DNA from: Acinetobacter rudis
Lineage (GTDB): Bacteria > Pseudomonadota > Gammaproteobacteria > Pseudomonadales > Moraxellaceae
Assembly: GCF_031157835.1 (NCBI RefSeq)
Contig: NZ_JAVIDR010000021.1
Span: forward strand, 1-64,000
Reading direction: 5' to 3'
Length of the DNA: 64,000 bases
The first letter of the stretch is position 1. Every line of letters starts with the position of its first letter. Shown here in pieces: positions 8,784-16,632 of the stretch. A program made the position numbers and the translations under genes. The notes under the pieces were generated by a model, which was not told the DNA's origin, ran no database searches, and saw only the letters and a program-made list of their open reading frames with translations.

Positions 8784-9242
8784 ATGAAATTTGTACTTTC
8801 TGCATTCACGATACTAACCATATTTTCAGCGCAGACTCTCTATGCTGCAAAGCCACGTATCTCTAAAGTAAAACAAGTGGAATATGCAGAAGCTATTGAT
8901 GCGGCAGATATGGCAGTCAATGAGGCTCCAGCAATTGCTGCAGTATCTTGTGATGATGATCCAAATGCTGAAGTATGCAATGTTCAGCCTAGCTATGGTG
9001 GGATTAAACAGCGTTATGTGGTCAAAGGATGCCGAGTGACGATTTATAATGATGGACCTGTAGAAATGGTGAATGAGAAAACAGGTCAATGGTGTGATGC
9101 TCCTTTACCTAAGGATCATGTGTTTAATCATCCTACAAGAACGTATCAGGATCATAATGGTTGTCAGATTTCAGAATATAGCATCGCTGATGGTCTGGGA
9201 GCAGGTGTTGCTGACTGTTCTGCTGTACCAGCCAAAAAGTAA
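8784..9242 (+). CDS. Secreted cysteine-rich hypothetical protein
   Basis: This 152-aa protein starts with a clear Sec signal peptide (residues 1-22, cleavage after LYAA). The mature part is acidic and holds six cysteines (within VSCDD, EVCNV, KGCRV, QWCDA, NGCQI and VADCS), a number that suits three disulfides in a periplasmic protein. I do not recognise a named family. A good ribosome-binding site (AAGGAT) lies 7 nt before the ATG. The gene converges on rpsI and shares a bidirectional terminator with it. Confidence 0.8.
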   Translation: MKFVLSAFTILTIFSAQTLYAAKPRISKVKQVEYAEAIDAADMAVNEAPAIAAVSCDDDPNAEVCNVQPSYGGIKQRYVVKGCRVTIYNDGPVEMVNEKTGQWCDAPLPKDHVFNHPTRTYQDHNGCQISEYSIADGLGAGVADCSAVPAKK

Positions 9243-9264
9243 TATCAAGCAAAATTTAAATATA

Positions 9265-9293
9265 AAAAAACCTCGGAAAATCCGAGGTTTTTT
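9265..9293. terminator. Bidirectional terminator between secreted-protein gene and rpsI
   Basis: A perfect 13-bp inverted repeat (9265-9277 with 9281-9293, GC core CCTCGGA/TCCGAGG) has a 3-nt loop. It carries A-runs on the left and T-runs on the right, so it can end transcription from both converging genes. Confidence 0.92.
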
Positions 9294-9312
9294 GTCCGAT
9301 TCGGTAAACGAA

Positions 9313-9699
9313 TTAACGTTTAGAGAATTGAGGACGTTTACGTGCTTTACGTAAACCAAGTTTTTTACGTTCAACTTCACGAGCGTCACGAGTAACGAAG
9401 CCAGCTTGACGAAGAGCAGGTTTAAGTGTTTCGTCAGAAGCGATAAGTGCACGAGTAATACCGTGACGGATCGCACCAGCTTGACCACCGATACCACCAC
9501 CTTTAACAGTGATATATAGGTCATATTTTTCAGTTGCTTCTAAAAGCTCAAGTGGTTGACGAACAACCATTTGTGCAGTTTCACGACCGAAATATTGTTC
9601 TAGTGAACGGTTGTTGATAACAAGTTTTCCAGTACCAGCAGATAGGAAAACACGTGCAGTTGCGGTCTTACGGCGACCTGTACCATAATTAGTAGCCAT
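9313..9699 (-). CDS. rpsI: 30S ribosomal protein S9
   Basis: The 128-aa protein is a complete S9. It starts at [13 protein letters not shown], has the central [19 protein letters not shown] segment, and ends in the canonical basic tail KRPQFSKR that reaches the ribosomal P site. It lies 13 bp after rplM in the standard rplM-rpsI operon. Confidence 0.98.
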   Translation of the reverse strand: MATNYGTGRRKTATARVFLSAGTGKLVINNRSLEQYFGRETAQMVVRQPLELLEATEKYDLYITVKGGGIGGQAGAIRHGITRALIASDETLKPALRQAGFVTRDAREVERKKLGLRKARKRPQFSKR

Positions 9700-9712
9700 G
9701 TGCAGTTATCCC

Positions 9713-10141
9713 TTAGATGTCCAAAACTTGTGGCTGTTGAGCAGTATGTGGATGCTCGCTACCAGCGTACACTTTCATTTTCTTGATCATTGCATAACCA
9801 AGAGGACCTTTTGGCAACATGCCTTTAACAGCGCGTTGGAAGATTTCTTCTGGTTTGTGTGCTACTAACTTTTCGAAGTTAGTTTCACGGATACCACCTG
9901 GGAAACCAGTATGGCGATAGTATTTCTTATCAAGAGACTTCTTACCAGTCACTTGAACTTCTTCAGCATTGATAACAACGATGTAGTCACCAGTGTCAAC
10001 GTGAGGAGTATAAGAAGTTTTATGCTTACCGCGTAAACGACGAGCGATTTCAGTCGCAAGGCGACCTAAAGTTTTGCCAGAAGCATCAACAACATACCAG
10101 TCGTGTTGAACTTCAGCTGGCTTAGCGCTGAGAGTTTTCAT
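9713..10141 (-). CDS. rplM: 50S ribosomal protein L13
   Basis: The 142-aa protein is a full-length L13, with [20 protein letters not shown] near residues 14-33 and the [13 protein letters not shown] signature near 107-119. It is the first gene of the rplM-rpsI operon. A promoter candidate lies upstream at 10204-10232 on the minus strand. Confidence 0.98.
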   Translation of the reverse strand: MKTLSAKPAEVQHDWYVVDASGKTLGRLATEIARRLRGKHKTSYTPHVDTGDYIVVINAEEVQVTGKKSLDKKYYRHTGFPGGIRETNFEKLVAHKPEEIFQRAVKGMLPKGPLGYAMIKKMKVYAGSEHPHTAQQPQVLDI

Positions 10142-10203
10142 TAACCACTACCTATTATAGTTGGTTTGGACTTTAGACAGCATCCAAACAAAAAGGAGAG
10201 CGT

Positions 10204-10232
10204 ATTCTAGTCGAAAGTAGTAATAAACACAA
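10204..10232 (-). promoter_or_regulatory. Candidate promoter of rplM-rpsI
   Basis: On the minus strand TTGTGT (10227-10232) and TAGAAT (10204-10209) are separated by 17 nt, about 63 bp before the rplM ATG. The -10 box is close to consensus, the -35 box is weak. Confidence 0.5.
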
Positions 10233-10439
10233 TGAAAATGTTGCGTTACACCGCAGTATTTCTTGCTGAAAATTTCTAAGACATTGTTGTTATGATGTCA
10301 AAGTCCTTTCTTCCGATTATGTTGATTTTAACGAAAGTCTAAAATTAAAAATGCCTTGGGTTAGAGGTCACTGTAAATCCCATAGTTAAGTATAAAAATA
10401 TATAATAAAGTTCTAATGCGATGAGTATAGGCCTAAAGC

Positions 10440-11414
10440 ATGCTTCCTTTATATGTTACGAGTGGTGAACCTGCGGGTATTGGTCCAGATATTTGTTTAA
10501 GTTTGGCTGATCGAGTTGACGAACGTCCAGTTGTTGTTTTGGCAGATCTAGAGTTACTGAAACAGCGAGCAGAAAAATTAAATCTTGCTATCGAATTGAT
10601 TGAGTATCAGGGACAAACAGAGCCTTCTGCCATAGGAGCGTTATACGTTGAGCATGTTGCTTTACAGGCCAAAGTTAAATCAGGTGAACTTAATCCAAAT
10701 AACGCAGCGTATGTTCTAGAACAACTACGTCGTTCAGCAGATTATGCACTACATGGTCGGAGTGTGGGGGTGGCAACCGCGCCTGTGCAGAAATCGGTAA
10801 TTAATGAAGCTGGCATCGCTTTTAGTGGGCATACTGAATATTATCAGGAGTTTGCTGGTGTTGATCGAGTGGTAATGATGTTGGCGACTAAAAGCCTGCG
10901 TGTGGCTTTGGTCACGACCCATTTACCGTTACGAGAGGTTGCTGATGCAATTACACCCTTACGTTTACAACAAGTGATCGATATATTACTACATGACTTA
11001 AAAACTAAATTTAAAATCTCACAGCCGAAGGTGTTGGTTTGTGGGCTTAACCCTCATGCTGGTGAGGGTGGGTATTTAGGGCATGAGGAAATAGACATCA
11101 TCAATCCAGTATTGGAGCAATACCGCAATTTGGGTGTAGATTTAAGTTTGAGTCTACCTGCTGATACGCTATTTCGCCCAGAATATCTACAGGATGCCGA
11201 TGCTGTTTTAGCGATGTACCATGATCAGGGTCTACCTGTGTTAAAATCGCAAGGCTTTGGAGGGGCAATAAATATTACCTTGGGCTTGCCTTTTATACGG
11301 ACCTCGGTAGACCACGGTACAGCACTGACATTGGCAGGAACTGGACAAGCTAAAAGTTCAAGTTTGCAGGTGGCTGTTGATTTGGCCCTAGAACTCGCTC
11401 ATCAATCCATTTAA
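10440..11414 (+). CDS. pdxA: 4-hydroxythreonine-4-phosphate dehydrogenase
   Basis: This 324-aa PdxA oxidises 4-phosphohydroxy-L-threonine in the DXP-dependent pathway to pyridoxal phosphate. It opens with TSGEPAGIGPDI (7-18) and has SGHTEYYQE (129-137). The three metal-ligand histidines of the family are at 161 (TTHLPL), 206 (LNPHAGEGG) and 261 (MYHDQGLP). These are each five residues before the E. coli positions 166, 211 and 266. It leads a pdxA-rsmA-apaH string like that of E. coli, but with no surA immediately upstream and no apaG between rsmA and apaH. Confidence 0.96.
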   Translation: MLPLYVTSGEPAGIGPDICLSLADRVDERPVVVLADLELLKQRAEKLNLAIELIEYQGQTEPSAIGALYVEHVALQAKVKSGELNPNNAAYVLEQLRRSADYALHGRSVGVATAPVQKSVINEAGIAFSGHTEYYQEFAGVDRVVMMLATKSLRVALVTTHLPLREVADAITPLRLQQVIDILLHDLKTKFKISQPKVLVCGLNPHAGEGGYLGHEEIDIINPVLEQYRNLGVDLSLSLPADTLFRPEYLQDADAVLAMYHDQGLPVLKSQGFGGAINITLGLPFIRTSVDHGTALTLAGTGQAKSSSLQVAVDLALELAHQSI

Positions 11415-11437
11415 ATATTTTATGTTGGACATATTTT

Positions 11438-12250
11438 ATGTATCAGATTAATGCCCTAAACCCTAAAGATGAAGGGCATCAAGCTCGTAAACGCTTTGGT
11501 CAAAACTTTTTACATGACCAAGGTATCATTGCAAAAATTGTCCGTTCGGTAAGTCCACGTACTGGCGATAATCTTATTGAAATTGGTCCAGGTTTGGCTG
11601 CACTGACCTCACCATTGATTGGTGAGTGTGAGGCTTTAACTGTACTTGAGCTTGACCGCGACTTGGCTGCAGGTTTACCTGGTCGAGTACCGCATCCTGA
11701 ACGTTTAACGATTATTGAAACAGATGCTTTAAAGTTTGACTTTAATACTTTGGTTGAGGCTGATCGTCCACTACGTATTGTTGGGAACCTCCCGTATAAT
11801 ATTTCAACTCCTTTATTGTTCCACCTCTTGGAGTTTGGTGGAAAAGTCAAAGACATGCATTTTATGTTGCAAAAAGAGGTTGTTGATCGGATTACTGCTG
11901 CTCCAAATAGTAAAGAATATGGTCGATTATCTGTAATGATTCAATATTATTGTAAAGCGACCTTTTTATTTGCAGTCCCACCAGGTGCATTTAATCCACC
12001 ACCGAAAGTGACCAGTGCTGTATTTCGTTTGGAACCTTATGCGGATAAACCTATTGTGGCCAAAGATGAAAAGGCTTTAGCACGTTTGGTTTCTCATGTT
12101 TTTACTCAACGCCGTAAGACGTTAAGAAATAGTTTAAAGGGTATGCTCAACGAAAATGCTTTTGAACTGACTGGTGTTGACCCAATGGCACGACCTGAAA
12201 CTTTAACTTTAGCTCAGTTCGTTGCTTTGGCTGATCAAATGGTGGCTTAA
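11438..12250 (+). CDS. rsmA: 16S rRNA (adenine1518/1519-N6)-dimethyltransferase
   Basis: The 270-aa RsmA/KsgA dimethylates two adjacent adenines in helix 45 of 16S rRNA. The RKRFGQNFLHD start (18-27), SAM-binding EIGPGLAALT (48-57) and catalytic NLPY (117-120) motifs are all intact. The substrate-recognition C-terminal domain follows. It sits 23 bp after pdxA and 1 bp before apaH. Confidence 0.97.
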   Translation: MYQINALNPKDEGHQARKRFGQNFLHDQGIIAKIVRSVSPRTGDNLIEIGPGLAALTSPLIGECEALTVLELDRDLAAGLPGRVPHPERLTIIETDALKFDFNTLVEADRPLRIVGNLPYNISTPLLFHLLEFGGKVKDMHFMLQKEVVDRITAAPNSKEYGRLSVMIQYYCKATFLFAVPPGAFNPPPKVTSAVFRLEPYADKPIVAKDEKALARLVSHVFTQRRKTLRNSLKGMLNENAFELTGVDPMARPETLTLAQFVALADQMVA

Positions 12251-12251
12251 C

Positions 12252-13091
12252 ATGGCACGTTATAATTATGTCATCGGGGATGTGCAAGGTTGTTTTGAGG
12301 CGCTAAAAGACTTACTGAAACTCATTAAATTTGATCCAGATCAGGATTTTATTTGGTTTTCTGGTGACTTGGTAGCACGTGGTGAAAATTCGATTGGTGC
12401 TTTACGTTTTGTTAAAAAACTGGCTGATCGTGGTGTTGCTGCAACAGTGCTTGGTAATCATGATATTAACTTACTTGCTTGTGCGCGTGGATTGAAACAG
12501 GCGAAAGCCAAAGATGGTACACAAGATGTAATTGATGCCATTGATAGTGATGAACTTATAGATTGGTTACGCCGTCAACCTTTGTGTCTAATGCCGAATG
12601 AAAAGACGATTTTAACACATGCTGGAATTCCTGCACTTTGGACTGCTGAGCAATGTCTCGCGTTGTCCAAGGAAGTACAAGCTGTGTTGTCTCATGATGA
12701 TTTTACAGTCATGGATGCTTTTTTAGCTGAAATGTATGGCAATGATCCAAGCCTTTGGTCTGAGGATTTGAGTGGTAATGAACGTTTAAAAGTCATTACC
12801 AATTATTTAACTCGGATGCGACTTAGTAATGTTGTTGGTCAGATTGAATTTAGCTTTAAAGATGCTTTAGAAGGGGAGATGCCAGAAGGTTATAGACCTT
12901 GGTTTGAATACCCGTCACAGGCAGCACAAAGTCATCAGGTTATTTTTGGTCATTGGGCAGCACTTGCTGGCAAGCGTATCAATGAGCAGATTCAAAACGT
13001 TGATGGTGGATGTGTTTGGGGCAATCAATTACTTGCTTTTAGACTTGAAGATCAACAGATGTTTGCTGTCAATAACCCTATGATGCCCTAG
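12252..13091 (+). CDS. apaH: Symmetrical bis(5'-nucleosyl)-tetraphosphatase (Ap4A hydrolase)
   Basis: The 279-aa protein is a calcineurin-type phosphoesterase of the ApaH family, which cleaves Ap4A into two ADP. It has GDVQG (9-13), GDLVARG (38-44) and LGNHD (67-71) in order, and a later FGHWAAL segment that supplies the metal histidine. The start at 12252 immediately follows the rsmA stop. A GTG or TTG further upstream would overlap rsmA and break the family's usual N-terminus. Confidence 0.96.
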   Translation: MARYNYVIGDVQGCFEALKDLLKLIKFDPDQDFIWFSGDLVARGENSIGALRFVKKLADRGVAATVLGNHDINLLACARGLKQAKAKDGTQDVIDAIDSDELIDWLRRQPLCLMPNEKTILTHAGIPALWTAEQCLALSKEVQAVLSHDDFTVMDAFLAEMYGNDPSLWSEDLSGNERLKVITNYLTRMRLSNVVGQIEFSFKDALEGEMPEGYRPWFEYPSQAAQSHQVIFGHWAALAGKRINEQIQNVDGGCVWGNQLLAFRLEDQQMFAVNNPMMP

Positions 13092-13253
13092 TTGTTGAAT
13101 AGTTTATAGATTTTATCTTGAGTAGAAAATATTAAGCTTGTATTGTCAAATGGACAATACAAGCACTACTTATTGTGTTGTACTGAATTTTTCCCGCCAT
13201 TTATATAACTTTTTAGTGTTATAAAAGGTTAAAAAACCTTGAGTTCGTTGTGT

Positions 13254-13293
13254 AAATATTTAACATACCATTCGGTTGGTATGTTAAATATTT
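13254..13293. promoter_or_regulatory. 40-bp palindromic operator upstream of the SMR-TetR operon
   Basis: Two perfect 17-nt inverted arms (13254-13270 and 13277-13293, core TAACATACCA/TGGTATGTTA) flank the 6-nt spacer TTCGGT. A possible sigma-70 promoter overlaps it: TTGAGT at 13239-13244, then 16 nt, then TAACAT at 13261-13266. A repressor bound here would cover the -10 box. The TetR gene two positions downstream is the natural candidate. No T-run follows, so it is not a terminator. Confidence 0.85.
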
Positions 13294-13314
13294 GAGTTTT
13301 AAAATGGAGGTACA

Positions 13315-13659
13315 ATGAGTTCATTATGGATGGCTTATGGCTTATTAGCATTGGCGATTATCTCTGAGGTAACTGGCTCAACATTTTTGGTCAAGTCTGA
13401 AGGTTTTACTAAACTTGGGCCTTCACTTGCGGTAGTTGTGTTATTTAGTATAGCTTTTTACTTGTTATCTCAAGTGATTAAAGTAATTCCATTAGGCATT
13501 GCTTATGCGATATGGGCAGGTGTTGGAATTGTACTCACTGGTTTGATTGGTTATTTTGTATTTCGACAAAGTCTAGACCTCGCTGCAATGATTGGTATTG
13601 CTCTAATTGTATTGGGTGTAATTGTGATTAATCTATTTTCTCATTCAACTGGACACTAA
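13315..13659 (+). CDS. Small multidrug resistance (SMR) efflux protein
   Basis: The 114-aa protein has four transmembrane helices and the SMR hallmarks: a membrane-embedded Glu at position 18 (AIISEVTGS, equivalent to EmrE Glu14) and the GIAYAIWAGVGIVLTGLIGY segment of helix 3. It works as a proton-coupled dimer exporting cationic lipophilic drugs or quaternary ammonium compounds. It resembles the Acinetobacter AbeS family but differs along its length, so I leave the symbol blank. It is transcribed with the TetR gene 5 bp downstream from a palindromic operator, which suggests drug-inducible autoregulation. Confidence 0.92.
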   Translation: MSSLWMAYGLLALAIISEVTGSTFLVKSEGFTKLGPSLAVVVLFSIAFYLLSQVIKVIPLGIAYAIWAGVGIVLTGLIGYFVFRQSLDLAAMIGIALIVLGVIVINLFSHSTGH

Positions 13660-13664
13660 ACATA

Positions 13665-14225
13665 ATGAAACTCATCACTTCATCTAAAAAAAATCCAGAA
13701 ATGACAAGGCAAAAGATATTGGATTATACGATTCAATTAACAGCTGAAAAGGGTGTTTCTGGTGTCTCAATACAAGCTGTTGCCGATATGGTTGGTGTTT
13801 CTAAAGGGGGAGTATTTCATCATTTTCCGACGAAACAAAATTTATTAGAACAAATGATTGTTGAACTATTACAACGTTTAGATGTCTTTGTAGATCATGT
13901 TATTGCACAAGATCCAATGGCTCACGGGTGTTTTACTCGTGCTTATATTCAAGCCACTTTACCAACTGAAATGAATCATGTGCCTTTTGGCTCAGCGATT
14001 TCTATGGCAATTCTGACAGAGCCTGAGCTAAACAATATGTGGATGCGTTGGTATCAGTCTCGTTTAAGACAACATCAACAAACTGATGGTGATTTAGAGT
14101 TAAAAATACTGCGTTATGCAGCAGATGGTGTGTGGTTGACTGCTTTTGCGGACATTGAAGATGCGAATGAAATTGCAGCTATGAAACAACAGTTAATGCA
14201 ACGTAGCTATTTAGAGTCGCGGTAA
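13665..14225 (+). CDS. TetR/AcrR-family transcriptional regulator
   Basis: The 186-aa protein has a TetR DNA-binding domain at about residues 12-60 (QKILDYTIQLTAEKGV, then AVADMVGVSKGGVFHHFPTK) followed by an all-helical ligand-binding domain. It starts 5 bp after the SMR gene stop, so it is cotranscribed. Together with the palindrome in front of the SMR gene, this suggests a local repressor of the pump that also represses itself. The ligand is unknown. Confidence 0.93.
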   Translation: MKLITSSKKNPEMTRQKILDYTIQLTAEKGVSGVSIQAVADMVGVSKGGVFHHFPTKQNLLEQMIVELLQRLDVFVDHVIAQDPMAHGCFTRAYIQATLPTEMNHVPFGSAISMAILTEPELNNMWMRWYQSRLRQHQQTDGDLELKILRYAADGVWLTAFADIEDANEIAAMKQQLMQRSYLESR

Positions 14226-14386
14226 CGCTTGCTCTCTATTTTTATAATGAGTTGTCTTTAAATACAATATATTAAAAAATGAGGTTTTTCTTATCCTTTT
14301 ATCTGTATATTCAATTGCTTGTCATGAGGGTATGATTAGATGTCTGAGCGTGGATAATTGTTCAATGAAAATAGCAGGTAGAAAAA

Positions 14387-14785
14387 ATGGAAAATATTAA
14401 GGGAAGTTGTTGTTGTGGAGCCATTCAATTTGAATTGCAGGCATTGCCCTCGATGATGGGTACTTGTCATTGCTCGCGTTGTCGTAAATTGGGATCGAGT
14501 ACACTCGTATTTGTTGAACACTCTAAATTTAACTTAGTGAAAGGTCGAGAATTTATTTCAACATATACACCAGAGCCACCGTATGAATATATTCGAACAT
14601 TTTGTCAAAAGTGCGGTACGTCATTAGGTGGGATTGGTTCGGGTAGTGAAAACTTCCCAGTGCCTATGAATATCTTGGATGATCATCTCGCATTTACTAA
14701 TCAGTTTCATGTTTTTGTTGCTTCTAAGCCAAATTGGTATGAGATTCATGATGAGGCACCGCAGTATCAAGAAAACCCATTTTAA
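14387..14785 (+). CDS. GFA/CENP-V domain zinc protein
   Basis: The 132-aa protein is a single GFA domain. Its zinc ligands are arranged as in the family: Cys8 and Cys10 (SCCCG), Cys27, Cys29 and Cys32 (CHCSRC), and Cys73 and Cys76 (CQKC). The founding enzyme binds glutathione and formaldehyde, but most members are uncharacterised, so no substrate is claimed. It appears to be a single gene. Confidence 0.9.
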   Translation: MENIKGSCCCGAIQFELQALPSMMGTCHCSRCRKLGSSTLVFVEHSKFNLVKGREFISTYTPEPPYEYIRTFCQKCGTSLGGIGSGSENFPVPMNILDDHLAFTNQFHVFVASKPNWYEIHDEAPQYQENPF

Positions 14786-14901
14786 AAACATTTAAATAGA
14801 TAGACATATAATAAAAGCGATGATAGATATACTGTATTATGGAGTGTATTTAATTACATGAGTAATTGAGAAGACTTTAACTAGAAAAATAGGACTGAAT
14901 T

Positions 14902-15468
14902 TTGTTTAAATTAAATATAATGAGTGTGTTATGTGTATGTGTAGCACTGAGTGCTTGTCAGACAACAACGGTTAGCAAAGATGTTCAGTATACTGGGCAA
15001 GATGCGCGTATTCGTCTTTATGGGCAAAATCAAAAACCAACAATCATGACCTATGAGCAGGCTGGTAAGAAAATCAAAATTAATGTAGGTGGTGGCTTGG
15101 GAGATGCATTTTCTTCAATGGTTGGCTCCGTTAAAAATAGTCATATTGGCATTGCTCAGACCCAAACCAGTCTACATTTTCAGGATCAGAATGGTCTTTT
15201 ATCTAAGGCTTTTTATCAGGAATTTGTTATCCCTGCTGCAACAGCAGTAAGCGTGCGTAATGGTTTTATTGGCTTAACAAATATTTCAGCAAGTCCTCAA
15301 CAAACAACGGTGCAATATCAGGGCTCATGTCGTGGTGCAGAAATGACATTTTTCCCTAAAGCTGGCAAGGATTATGAGGTAGTTGCCAACCGTAAAGGTG
15401 CTGCATGTGGGGTGAGTATTTTTGAAGTCGATCGGTCGGGTAATACTCAGGAAATTTCTTTAAAATAA
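14902..15468 (+). CDS. Putative lipoprotein, function unknown
   Basis: The 188-aa protein starts with a lipoprotein signal (MFKLNIMSVL...ALSAC), with lipobox LSAC and the lipidated Cys at residue 19. I chose the TTG start at 14902 because an AGGA ribosome site (14891-14894) lies 7 nt before it and it supplies the basic Lys of the signal peptide. The ATG at 14920 would lose that residue. The mature domain is probably beta-rich and contains two further cysteines (SCRGA, AACGV). No family was recognised. A strong bidirectional terminator follows. Confidence 0.85.
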   Translation: MFKLNIMSVLCVCVALSACQTTTVSKDVQYTGQDARIRLYGQNQKPTIMTYEQAGKKIKINVGGGLGDAFSSMVGSVKNSHIGIAQTQTSLHFQDQNGLLSKAFYQEFVIPAATAVSVRNGFIGLTNISASPQQTTVQYQGSCRGAEMTFFPKAGKDYEVVANRKGAACGVSIFEVDRSGNTQEISLK

Positions 15469-15500
15469 GATATTACTTTGTCTTATATTTCAGGTAATTT

Positions 15501-15530
15501 ATAAAAAAGGAGCACTTGCTCCTTTTTTAT
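15501..15530. terminator. Bidirectional terminator between lipoprotein gene and lrgB
   Basis: A perfect 13-bp inverted repeat (15501-15513 with 15518-15530, core GGAGC/GCTCC) with a 4-nt loop and A/T runs on both sides lies between two converging genes. Confidence 0.92.
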
Positions 15531-15540
15531 TAGTTATAGT

Positions 15541-16215
15541 TTAGGCAAAGCCAACAAAATGAATAAATAGCGGTAGCCAGATAGCAGTAAAGATTGCATT
15601 GACTGCCATACCAAAAGCAGCATAACGTCCAGCAACTGGGCCACGTTGCCATGCTTGTGCTGTACCAATAGCATGAGCTGCTAAACCAAGCGCCAAACCA
15701 GAAGCGCGCTCATCATTGATGTGCTTTAAGATTATTGGTGAGAATGCCGCACCAATCACCCCAGATAAGATCACAATTAAAATAACTAAACTTACTGGAG
15801 AGTGGAGTAATTCAGCAATATTAATGGCAATAGGTGTTGTTACAGCACGTGTTGCAAATGCCATGATGGTTGGTTCAGACATGTGTAGCAAATAAGCTAA
15901 ACTCATGGGCAATGCCACAGCACTTATACTCGCAAAGACTAAAATACCAACAATAGATTTAATCGGGAGATCATCGTAGCGCATAGCAGCCAAAGGAATC
16001 GCCAAAGCTACAGTGACATAACCGAGTAAATGATTAAAAACGGTATTAACTTCAGCAATATAATGTTGGTATGGAATACCAAGTAGCGCTAATAAACCAA
16101 TGACAAAGAACATACTCACAACAATGAGCGGGATCTGCGGCATTTTTTGGCTAATGGGTTTGGCCATGAGATAGGCGCATAGGGTAATCAATATTCCAAT
16201 GATTGTACTTAACAT
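15541..16215 (-). CDS. LrgB/CidB-family membrane protein
   Basis: The 224-aa polytopic protein has about six to seven transmembrane helices and the LrgB-family segment MAFATRAVTTPIAINIAELL, followed by a Gly/Ala-rich AAHAIGTAQAWQ stretch. LrgB partners with the holin-like LrgA; in Gram-positives the pair modulates autolysis, and plant homologues carry glycolate. The bacterial role in Acinetobacter is not established. The start is 12 bp after the LrgA stop, so the two genes are one unit. Confidence 0.92.
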   Translation of the reverse strand: MLSTIIGILITLCAYLMAKPISQKMPQIPLIVVSMFFVIGLLALLGIPYQHYIAEVNTVFNHLLGYVTVALAIPLAAMRYDDLPIKSIVGILVFASISAVALPMSLAYLLHMSEPTIMAFATRAVTTPIAINIAELLHSPVSLVILIVILSGVIGAAFSPIILKHINDERASGLALGLAAHAIGTAQAWQRGPVAGRYAAFGMAVNAIFTAIWLPLFIHFVGFA

Positions 16216-16227
16216 GTTTCTGATCTC

Positions 16228-16599
16228 CTATAACCATCTTTTTGCCATTTTGGCATATACCCAAAGCGGGATGAGTGTGCTGACCACCATAACAAAGAGA
16301 AAGACCGGAATACTTTTACCCATTTGCACCATGGTCAATAATGAGCCAGCACAGATGGGTAGAAAAGCAAAGGAACTCTCTTTCATCAAACGGTTATTAC
16401 TATCGATGATACGAGGAGAAATTTTTTTGAAACGTCGCCAGACAAGCAAGCAAATGAGTAAACTAATTAAGCCCACCAGATTTCCTAGTTCAGGAAACTT
16501 TACTTGCGTCATGATCCATACAGCGGCCTCACGAAATATAACAATTAACGATAAGGTCACAGTCCATGCGAACCAGTCAATTTGTTTGAGTCTGTCCAT
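16228..16599 (-). CDS. LrgA/CidA-family holin-like membrane protein
   Basis: The 123-aa protein has four predicted transmembrane helices and the size of the LrgA/CidA (UPF0299) family. The conserved central region ESSFAFLPICAGSLLTMVQM includes the PxxxG pattern. It is followed at once by lrgB. It begins 33 bp after the hflX stop on the same strand, so read-through from hflX is possible. The N-terminal third (LKQIDWFAWTVT) is less typical, so identity also rests on the LrgB neighbour. Confidence 0.85.
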   Translation of the reverse strand: MDRLKQIDWFAWTVTLSLIVIFREAAVWIMTQVKFPELGNLVGLISLLICLLVWRRFKKISPRIIDSNNRLMKESSFAFLPICAGSLLTMVQMGKSIPVFLFVMVVSTLIPLWVYAKMAKRWL

Positions 16600-16632
16600 T
16601 GCGCTACTTATGTAATGTGTTCAATACAGGTT

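Noticed and set aside
16199..16615. 138-codon plus-strand open frame opposite the LrgA gene
   Set aside because: It lies antisense to lrgA and the start of lrgB; the family match of the minus-strand genes is clear.
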